The position numbers and the translations under genes are program-made. The notes under the pieces were generated by a model that saw nothing but the letters and a program-made list of their open reading frames with translations, had not been told where the DNA came from and searched no databases. A DNA stretch of 6,021 bases. Source: CAYJRR01 sp964372275 [NCBI: uncultured bacterium] (GTDB lineage Bacteria; CAYJRR01). Positions 1 to 4,999 of the stretch are shown here, in pieces (the stretch's first letter is position 1; each line of letters starts with the position of its first letter). The stretch is from NCBI GenBank assembly GCA_964372275.1, contig CAYJRR010000161.1:2659-8679 (forward strand), written 5' to 3'.

Positions 1-659
<659 letters not shown>

Positions 660-683
660 GTGCGGGACCCCTTTCGGTATTCT

Positions 684-698
684 GTTCGTATCTGGTTA
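684..698 (-). promoter_or_regulatory. candidate LexA (SOS) box upstream of recA
   Basis: The plus strand reads GTTC-N7-GTTA; the minus strand reads TAAC-N7-GAAC. This is one base away from the GTTC-N7-GTTC direct repeat known as the LexA operator of alphaproteobacteria. It overlaps the candidate -10 and the predicted start site, where a repressor would block transcription. recA is the classic LexA-controlled gene, so the location is right. LexA motifs differ widely among phyla and the host is unknown, so the match could be accidental. Confidence 0.35.
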
Positions 699-723
699 TC
701 CTCGATTTCGCCGGCGCCTGCAA
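695..723 (-). promoter_or_regulatory. candidate recA sigma70-type promoter
   Basis: Read on the minus strand, TTGCAG (723-718) is followed after exactly 17 nt by GATAAC (700-695). This puts a -35-like and a -10-like hexamer at the standard spacing. They match consensus at 3/6 and 4/6 positions. Transcription would begin near 688, giving a leader of about 30 nt that carries the GAAAGGGG ribosome-binding site. The -10 falls in a local AT-richer patch (about 672-708) within a very GC-rich background, which is what draws attention to it. This is inferred from sequence pattern only. Confidence 0.4.
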
Positions 724-778
724 CCGGAAAATCGGCGATCGGCGGCAACACCGGCGTCGCGTCGAGCCGTGGCGTCGA

Positions 779-821
779 TTCGCGCCAGGCGAGCCCCCCC
801 CGTGGCGCGAACCGCGCCACG
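779..821 (-). repeat. three-unit inverted repeat with two mutually exclusive 9-bp stems, cinA-recA intergenic region
   Basis: On the plus strand TTCGCGCCA (779-787) is the perfect reverse complement of TGGCGCGAA (803-811), with a 15-nt loop. CGTGGCGCG (801-809) is the perfect reverse complement of CGCGCCACG (813-821), with a 3-nt loop. The central strand 803-809 can pair with either side, so the two stems exclude each other. The element lies about 50-90 nt past the cinA stop and 120-160 nt before the recA start. No T-run follows on either strand, so it is not a standard intrinsic terminator. It could shape mRNA read-through or 3'-end processing, or be a protein-binding site. Confidence 0.5.
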
Positions 822-869
822 CCGTCGATCCACGGTCGCACGACACTCATCCGCGCCCGCCGATTTCGT

Positions 870-2126
870 TCACGAACGCACCCCCAACAGGAGGCGCCGC
901 GCCAGGTCGATCGCCGCGTAGGCCGAGCCGACCCGGATCCGTTCCCGATCGCCGCCGAGTCGCAGCCCGCGCGTCTCGACCCCCTCGTCGGACGCGCAGG
1001 CGATCCAGACCGTGCCGACCGGTTTGGTCGGCGTCCCCCCCGACGGACCGGCGATTCCGGTGATCGACAGCGCCAACCCGGCCCCCGACCGGTCCAACGC
1101 CCCGGCCGCCATCTCCCGCGCGCACGCCTCGGAGACGGCGCCGTGTTCGGCGAGCGTCCGCGCGTCGACCCCCAACATCTCCCGCTTCGAGTCGTCGGAG
1201 TAGGTGATCCATCCGCGATCGAACCAGCGGCTCGCCCCCGGCGAGTCGGTGAGCAGCCGCCCGAGCAGTCCGCCGGTGCACGACTCGGCGACCGCCAGGC
1301 GGATCCCCTTCGCCTCGAGCAGCCCCCCGAGCACCGACGGCAGCGTCTCGTCGTCGAGCCCGAACACCCGTACCCCCAACCGCTGCCGGATCGCCGACTC
1401 GGCCGCGTCGAGCGCCGGCCCCAACCGCGACGACTCCCCGGCGGCGTAGAGGCGCACATGCACCTCGGGGATGCTGGCGCGAAACCCGACCGTGATCTCC
1501 GCCGGCCAGACGATGCCGGCGAGCTCGGTCTCGACCTTCGACTCCCCCAGACCGCAGGTGCGGACCGCTCGCGTGGCAAAGGCGGTCGTCGCCCCCGCGG
1601 CGGCGCGGGCGCGGTCGATCCTCGGCAGCACCTGCTCGTCGAGCATCGTCGTGAACTCGTGCGGCACGCCGGGGAGGAAATATCCGGTCGCGCGGCCGAG
1701 CCGCACGGCGAAGCCGGGGGCGGTGCCGACCGGGTTCGGCAGCACCTCGCACCCCTGCGGGAGATCGGCCTGCTTCCCGTTGTTGGGCGTCATCTCCCGC
1801 CCGAGCTTGTGGAAGATTGTCTCGATGGCGGCGAGCGCCTGCGCATCGCGCACGAGCGGCACCCCCGCGACCGCCGCCGCCGCCGCCGCGCTGCGATCGT
1901 CTTCGGTCGGTCCGAGCCCTCCGCTGACGACCACCACGTCGGCGCGCGCCGCCGCCTCCCGGAGCGCCGCTTCGATCTCCGCCTGTGCGTCGCCGACGGA
2001 GGTCGCGCGCCGGAGGAGAACGCCGCGCTCCCGCAGCCGCCGGGCCGCGTGCCCGGTGTTGGTGTCGAGGATCGCGCCGGTCATCAGCTCGTCCCCCGTC
2101 GCCACGACCTCGGCTTCGAACCGCAT
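870..2126 (-). CDS. cinA: CinA-family protein (MoCF-like domain plus C-terminal NMN deamidase domain)
   Basis: Full-length CinA of 418 aa, close to the usual size. The N-terminal molybdopterin-binding-like (MoCF/COG1058) domain shows ATGDELMTG at 9-17, VVSGGLGPTEDD at 66-77, and LPGVPHE at 151-157. The C-terminal PncC-type domain shows AVAESCTGG at 278-286, with the serine and surroundings typical of the deamidase site, and SITGIAGPSGGTPTKPVGTVW at 354-374. The C-terminal domain in this family hydrolyses nicotinamide mononucleotide to nicotinate mononucleotide (pyridine nucleotide salvage). The N-terminal domain acts on ADP-ribose-type substrates in some members. The ATG at 2126 is chosen because GGAGGGG lies just upstream (2129-2135) and homology begins at MRFEAEVV. 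An in-frame upstream extension of 78 codons is Arg/Gly-rich and resembles no CinA N-terminus. Neighbouring recA downstream on the same strand repeats the cinA-recA linkage known from streptococci. Confidence 0.95.
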   Translation of the reverse strand: MRFEAEVVATGDELMTGAILDTNTGHAARRLRERGVLLRRATSVGDAQAEIEAALREAAARADVVVVSGGLGPTEDDRSAAAAAAVAGVPLVRDAQALAAIETIFHKLGREMTPNNGKQADLPQGCEVLPNPVGTAPGFAVRLGRATGYFLPGVPHEFTTMLDEQVLPRIDRARAAAGATTAFATRAVRTCGLGESKVETELAGIVWPAEITVGFRASIPEVHVRLYAAGESSRLGPALDAAESAIRQRLGVRVFGLDDETLPSVLGGLLEAKGIRLAVAESCTGGLLGRLLTDSPGASRWFDRGWITYSDDSKREMLGVDARTLAEHGAVSEACAREMAAGALDRSGAGLALSITGIAGPSGGTPTKPVGTVWIACASDEGVETRGLRLGGDRERIRVGSAYAAIDLARRLLLGVRS

Positions 2127-2376
2127 CGCCCCTCCGTCACCGCTCGCGCCGCCGATCGCACGGCGGTCCGCCGCTGCAGCGACCGTGCCCGACCAGCCCG
2201 CGCGCGCGGAGGCGAAGCTTACGCGGCGAGGCCGGACGCGGTCACGCGCGGTTGCGGCGAAACGCGCCGGCGTCGCCCCGCGGCGCCCGCCACGACGGAT
2301 ACGCCCCGCGTCCGGAACTCCGGACCCCGCCCGGACACCCGGCACGAGTCGCCGGCGCACCGTCTATTCGCCAGTA
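2127..2376 (-). other. gene-free region upstream of cinA
   Basis: No convincing coding sequence on either strand; the frames that stay open are Arg/Gly/Pro-rich and antisense-like. The cinA ribosome-binding site is at its right-hand (plus-coordinate low) end. It contains a small perfect palindrome CGGCGG-T-CCGCCG at 2161-2173, which in DNA this GC-rich may be chance, and a HindIII-type AAGCTT at 2216-2221. No promoter hexamers with acceptable spacing stood out. Composition changes from very GC-rich (2127 to about 2340) to more moderate beyond about 2350, near the edge of the toxin-antitoxin block. Confidence 0.6.
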
Positions 2377-2523
2377 CTACGGGCGAGCGGCTCCGAGATC
2401 CTCCCGTGAGTCGCGCAGTTCGCTCTTGAAGTGTGCCCGTTCTTCGACCATGTCGAAGGATTCGCCCTTCTTCCAGTTGTTGAGCGGGACTCCGTCGGGC
2501 GGAAGATTGAGAGGCGAGAATTG
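2377..2523 (-). other. open stretch in frame with and directly after higA stop (possible gene remnant)
   Basis: After the higA TAA (2526-2524) the same minus-strand frame stays open for 48 codons until TAG (2379-2377). The predicted residues are protein-like and mixed, e.g. NLPPDGVPLNNWKKGESFD followed by MVEERAHFKSELRDSRED. They are not the Arg/Pro/Ala-rich strings seen in shadow frames. The only ATG (2451) would give a 24-residue peptide. No good ribosome-binding site sits at the correct distance, although AAGAAGGGCG lies a little too far upstream. I do not recognise the sequence. It may be a decayed third gene of the acquired block, a former longer C-terminus of the antitoxin, or non-coding. 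By length alone such an open run is not improbable. Confidence 0.25.
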
Positions 2524-2964
2524 TTACGTCTTGCGCGAAGATGCCGGTCCTTTTCGGCCAGAGCGCCGAGCGACGCCGGTCGGGACCGTCCTCCGGGTCC
2601 CTTTTCGCGGCTCGCGAATCAGGGCGTCGGCCGGGACGCCGGCCCGGGCGAGATTGCGGATCATCGCGAGCGAGACCGGTCGCTTTCGATTGAGTACCTC
2701 GGCCACGCGGTTGCGACTTCCAATGTAGGGCTCGAGATCCTTGCGGGTCCATCCCATCTGATCTGCTCGGAACAGGACGGCGTCGATCGGGTCTGGCGGT
2801 TCGATCGGATGGCGCTCCTCCTCGTACGCCTCGACGAGCGTGTAGAGGACTTCGAGCGCGTCCGCGTCGGGAGTCCCATCGACAGGTTCGAGACGCTCAA
2901 GCCGATCCACCTCCGCTAGCGCCGCCTTGTGCTCCATGTCGTTTCGAATCGGCTTGATCTTCAT
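2524..2964 (-). CDS. higA: HigA-type antitoxin with helix-turn-helix DNA-binding domain
   Basis: Antitoxin of a type II toxin-antitoxin pair and probable repressor of its own operon (HigA/COG5499 group). The 146-aa product starts MKIKPIRND. An acidic helical N-terminal half (about 10-65) includes the segment YTLVEAYEEERHPIEPPDPIDAV, typical of this group. A helix-turn-helix follows at about 69-95 (QMGWTRKDLEPYIGSRNRVAEVLNRKR), then the conserved end RNLARAGVPADALI (103-116). The ATG at 2964 is favoured by GGAGG (2971-2975) with a 6-nt spacer. It begins one base after the toxin stop (TGA-G-ATG), so translation is probably coupled. Unusually, about 30 basic residues (117-146, many Arg/Lys/Ser) follow the point where relatives normally end. 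Base composition is lower in GC than in cinA or pdxH, suggesting horizontal acquisition with higB. Confidence 0.9.
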   Translation of the reverse strand: MKIKPIRNDMEHKAALAEVDRLERLEPVDGTPDADALEVLYTLVEAYEEERHPIEPPDPIDAVLFRADQMGWTRKDLEPYIGSRNRVAEVLNRKRPVSLAMIRNLARAGVPADALIREPRKGTRRTVPTGVARRSGRKGPASSRKT

Positions 2965-2965
2965 C

Positions 2966-3271
2966 TCACACCTCCGCGGTGTTGAGTCGGTTGTATTCGT
3001 CGTGTGTGCCAATGAAGCGAATATGGATCCGTCCCCTGCGGTGCTCCGTCTCCCACGTCACGCGCACGAGCAGACGGTAGTCAGTGCCCTTGACGTTGAA
3101 GACGATTCGGCGATCGTCGATCACGCTCGCGCTCCGGTGCATCGCCTTCACGTCCGCCGGTCGCGTCCACCGCGCCCGTTTCGCCTCCGCGAACCACGCC
3201 CGGAGCGGAGCCTCCGCTTTCCGGTGCCGTTCCCAGAACTCGCGGAACGTCCGACGGCTGATGACCCGCAC
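2966..3271 (-). CDS. higB: HigB-type toxin, predicted mRNA interferase (RelE-like fold)
   Basis: Toxin of the higBA pair. Proteins of this family (HigB_toxin, PF09907) are RelE-like ribonucleases that cleave translated mRNA, slowing growth when the labile antitoxin is lost. From the GTG at 3271 the product is 101 aa, the usual family size. It begins MRVISRRTFREFWERH and contains AEAPLRAWFAEAKRARW (19-35), RIVFNVKGTDYRLLVRV (55-71) and the diagnostic C-terminal IRFIGTHDEYNRL (84-96). An in-frame ATG at 3316 adds 15 residues without homology. That ATG lies inside the candidate operator and probably upstream of the transcription start, so GTG is preferred. The GTG lacks a clear ribosome-binding site, in contrast with the strong one for higA. 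The order toxin then antitoxin is typical for higBA. The gene lies 78 nt downstream of the pgpA stop. Confidence 0.9.
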   Translation of the reverse strand: MRVISRRTFREFWERHRKAEAPLRAWFAEAKRARWTRPADVKAMHRSASVIDDRRIVFNVKGTDYRLLVRVTWETEHRRGRIHIRFIGTHDEYNRLNTAEV

Positions 3272-3285
3272 CGGACTACGGCAGC

Positions 3286-3327
3286 TTGGTCCCGGATTGG
3301 GATCAATAGGTCCCATAGTGGGACCAA
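3286..3327 (-). promoter_or_regulatory. tandem 21-bp palindromes, candidate HigA operator for higBA
   Basis: Two abutting imperfect palindromes of equal design occupy this segment. Site 1 (3286-3306) is TTGGTCCC-N5-GGGATCAA. Site 2 (3307-3327) is TAGGTCCC-N5-GGGACCAA. Each pairs at 7 of 8 arm positions, and the two sites agree at 16 of 21 bases. Their centres (3296 and 3317) are 21 bp apart, two helical turns, so bound dimers would lie on the same DNA face. The segment ends 14 nt before the higB GTG. A -10-like TATTGA (3308-3303, minus strand) lies at the junction of the two sites, with only a poor -35 around 3327-3332, so a bound repressor would cover the promoter. HigA antitoxins are known to repress their operons through such palindromes; binding here is inferred. 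Confidence 0.7.
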
Positions 3328-3349
3328 TGGAACGACCCCTTTTGGATCG

Positions 3350-3883
3350 TCAGAGGCCGAGCCAGCGGGGGGCGAGCAGGGCGATCGCCTGCATCACCAG
3401 GTTGGCGTAGATCCCCGACACCACGTCATCCATCACCACCCCCAAGCCTCCGGGCCACCGCTTGTCGATCTGGCGGGCGGGGGGGATCTTCACGATGTCG
3501 AAGAAGCGGAAGAGCGCGAACCCCACCGCGAGGGTGCGGAGGTTGGCGGGGAAGAGGAACATCGTCGCGAAGAAGCCGACCAGCTCGTCGACGACGACGT
3601 TTCCCACGTCGTGGCGGCGATAATGCGCCTCGGCGGCCTCCGCGGCCCACACGGCGACGGCGGTGAAGCCGGCGAGCGAGAGCAGATAGAGCAGCGGACG
3701 GCCGGTCGACAGTGGCGCCAGCGGAACGTAGAGGAGCACGGCCGCCAACGTCCCGGCCGTGCCGGGGGCGACGGGCGCGAGCCCGGAGCCGAACCCGAGC
3801 GCGATCGCCAGCCTGACGCGATGCAACGCGCCGGGCGGTCCACGTTGATCGGGCGGAGCGGCGTCGCGGTCGTCGCGCGTCAC
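3350..3883 (-). CDS. pgpA: phosphatidylglycerophosphatase A
   Basis: Integral inner-membrane enzyme that dephosphorylates phosphatidylglycerol phosphate to phosphatidylglycerol. The 177-aa product carries the PgpA (PF04608) signature set: ALGFGSGLAPVAPGTAGTLAA (28-48), VVVDELVGFFATM (96-108), LFRFFDIVKIPPARQIDK (124-141) and GGLGVVMDDVVSGIYANL (145-162), with the conserved acidic residues D99/E100 and D152/D153. Hydrophobic segments near 44-58, 64-80, 98-112 and 157-171 fit a small polytopic protein. The GTG at 3883 overlaps the pdxH stop as GTGA (4 nt), implying translational coupling. No Shine-Dalgarno is evident, and a downstream TTG at 3826 (residue 20) is an alternative that would begin just before the conserved domain. 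No terminator is visible between its stop and higB. Confidence 0.93.
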   Translation of the reverse strand: MTRDDRDAAPPDQRGPPGALHRVRLAIALGFGSGLAPVAPGTAGTLAAVLLYVPLAPLSTGRPLLYLLSLAGFTAVAVWAAEAAEAHYRRHDVGNVVVDELVGFFATMFLFPANLRTLAVGFALFRFFDIVKIPPARQIDKRWPGGLGVVMDDVVSGIYANLVMQAIALLAPRWLGL

Positions 3884-4470
3884 GGCTGCAGCAGCCGCCG
3901 CTTCCAGGTATCGATCTTCACCAGGCGGCGGTACTGCTCGCGGTGGTGCAGCCGGTGCTCGCCGCGCGTCCAGAACTCCACCTCCCGCGGAACGACACGG
4001 AAACCGGTCCAGTACGCCGGGCGCGGGATCGCCTTCCCCTCGTGCGCCTCGCCCAGCCGCGCGACGCGGGCGAGCAACTCCTCGCGCGACTCGAGCGACT
4101 CGCTCTGCGCCGAGGCCAGCGCCGCGATCTGGCTCTCCCGCGGACGGCTCTTCCAATAGGCGTCGGCCGCCGCCGCCTCGACCTCCTCCACCCCGCCCGC
4201 GACGCGCAGCTGCATCCCCGACTCCGGCCAGTGGAAGACGAGCGCCGCCTGGGGGCGCGCGTGGATCTCGCGCCCCTTGCGGCTGTTGGCGTTGGTGTAG
4301 AAGACGAAGCCCCGGTCGTCGACCTCCTTCACCAGGACGTAGCGGGCGCTCGGGTTCCCCGACTCGTCGGCCGTCGCCAACACCGCCGGCGACTCTCCGT
4401 TCGGAAGCCGGCCCTTCTCGACGAGGCTGCGGCAGCGCGCGAGCAGCTCGGCGGTGGTCGGCGACTCCAT
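3880..4470 (-). CDS. pdxH: pyridoxamine 5'-phosphate oxidase
   Basis: FMN-dependent cytosolic oxidase converting pyridoxamine or pyridoxine 5'-phosphate to pyridoxal 5'-phosphate, the final or salvage step of vitamin B6 synthesis. The 196-aa product aligns with PdxH across its length: AVLATADESGNPSARYVLVK (29-48), GFVFYTNANSRKGREI (54-69, FMN and phosphate contacts), LVFHWPESGMQLRVAG (77-92), SRPRESQIAALAS (108-120), and the C-terminal PREVEFWTRGEHRLHHR (161-177), which holds the Arg-Leu-His substrate-binding motif. It ends in WKRRLLQP as family members do. The N-terminus is somewhat shorter than that of E. coli PdxH. The ATG at 4470 is the natural start because the in-frame upstream extension reads back into the divergent ruvX gene, but GGGA sits directly against the ATG and no well-spaced ribosome-binding site is seen. 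It is the first gene of a minus-strand unit with pgpA. Confidence 0.94.
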   Translation of the reverse strand: MESPTTAELLARCRSLVEKGRLPNGESPAVLATADESGNPSARYVLVKEVDDRGFVFYTNANSRKGREIHARPQAALVFHWPESGMQLRVAGGVEEVEAAAADAYWKSRPRESQIAALASAQSESLESREELLARVARLGEAHEGKAIPRPAYWTGFRVVPREVEFWTRGEHRLHHREQYRRLVKIDTWKRRLLQP

Positions 4471-4567
4471 TCCCGACGCATCTTGTCCGGCTTTGGGCCG
4501 GCGCTTCAAGGCCGGCGTGGCGGACGGCGATGGGACGTCCCGCGGCGGGTGGTATCGTCTCTCCACC
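4471..4567. promoter_or_regulatory. divergent pdxH/ruvX intergenic region with palindromes
   Basis: This 97-bp gap must hold the start signals for both divergent units. It contains three spaced copies of a CCGG-centred motif that form overlapping small stems: CCGGC-N5-GCCGG (4487-4501) and GCCGGC-N8-GCCGGC (4497-4516). It also has a perfect 10-bp palindrome GGGACGTCCC at 4532-4541. TATCGT (4553-4558) could serve as a -10 for ruvX but has no partner -35 and would leave almost no leader. No well-formed promoter was identified for either direction. Confidence 0.4.
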
Positions 4568-4999
4568 GTGTCGAGGGCCTTGGGGATCGACTGGGGGGAG
4601 AAGCGGATCGGCGTCGCGGTCACCGATCCGATGGGGTGGACCGCGCGCGGGCTCACGACCCTGTCGCGGCGGAAAGACGCCGCCGAGCTCGAGGAGATTG
4701 CCCGGCTGGTCGAGGAGCTCGGGGTCGACCGCCTGGTCGTCGGGCTCCCGGTGCGGGACGACGGCTCGCCGTCGGCGTCGACGCCGAAGGTGCTGGCCTA
4801 CATCGAGCGGCTGCGGGCGCGGTTCCCGGGCCTCCCGCTCGAAACCTGCGATGAATCGAACACCTCGGTGGAGGCGAATCGGATCCTGCGGGAGCGGGGT
4901 TACACCTGGCAGGAGTCGAAGAAGGAGATCGACCGCGTGGCGGCCTCGGTGATGCTTCAGGCGTGGCTCGACGAGCGGGGCGGAGGGCGCGGCCGATGA
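4568..4999 (+). CDS. ruvX: RuvX/YqgF family Holliday-junction-resolvase-like nuclease (pre-16S rRNA processing)
   Basis: Member of the YqgF/RuvX RNase H-like family, known as a putative pre-16S rRNA nuclease and earlier as a putative Holliday junction resolvase. The 143-aa length is normal. Motifs in order are the first catalytic Asp in ALGIDWGEKRIGVAVTD (4-20), VVGLPVRDDGSPS (57-69, family norm VVGLPLxxDG), ETCDESNTSVEA with the acidic Asp/Glu pair (92-103), and the last acidic residue in EIDRVAASVMLQAWL (120-134). The GTG at 4568 starts directly at the conserved SRALGIDWG; the only upstream in-frame ATG (4454) would overlap the divergent pdxH start and adds no homology. A ribosome-binding site is not evident, so weak or leaderless initiation is possible. 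The stop overlaps the mltG start as ATGA. Confidence 0.93.
   Translation: MSRALGIDWGEKRIGVAVTDPMGWTARGLTTLSRRKDAAELEEIARLVEELGVDRLVVGLPVRDDGSPSASTPKVLAYIERLRARFPGLPLETCDESNTSVEANRILRERGYTWQESKKEIDRVAASVMLQAWLDERGGGRGR

Larger units (their letters stand above)
2377..3349. mobile_element. lower-GC block carrying higBA, probable acquired cassette
   Basis: Sampled 60-base blocks count 50% GC at 2941-3000, 62% at 2701-2760, 58% at 2461-2520 and 53% at 3301-3360. Blocks in neighbouring genes (1261-1320 and 4081-4140) count 75%. The change is abrupt at the end of pgpA (3350) and more gradual near 2350-2380. The block contains higB, higA, the operator and an unidentified open stretch, and separates pgpA from cinA. 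No transposase, integrase, terminal inverted repeats or obvious flanking direct repeats are visible, so the mechanism of insertion is unknown and the limits are approximate. Confidence 0.5.

Noticed and set aside
2127-2360. 78-codon N-terminal extension of cinA in frame
   Set aside because: No resemblance to CinA N-termini, Arg/Gly-rich; the start at 2126 has GGAGGGG directly upstream and matches the conserved domain start.
660-2429. Very long plus-strand open frame (589 codons) opposite cinA
   Set aside because: Its product is Arg/Pro/Ala-rich without recognisable motifs and lies antisense to a fully supported cinA; a GC-rich shadow frame.
3333-3349. Possible third operator-like palindrome (CGACCC-N5-GGATCG)
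   Set aside because: Shorter arms, a mismatch, and centre spacing of 24 bp that breaks the 21-bp register of the other two sites.
2350-3360. Flanking direct repeats or terminal inverted repeats around the higBA block
   Set aside because: None found by eye at either edge, so no insertion-sequence or target-duplication call is made.
2927-4159. Long plus-strand open frame (410 codons) opposite higB, pgpA and pdxH
   Set aside because: It crosses three well-supported minus-strand genes and the operator, and its composition is typical of an antisense GC-rich frame.
3943-4854. Plus-strand open frame overlapping pdxH and ruvX
   Set aside because: Arg/Gly/Leu-rich shadow that conflicts with two recognised genes.
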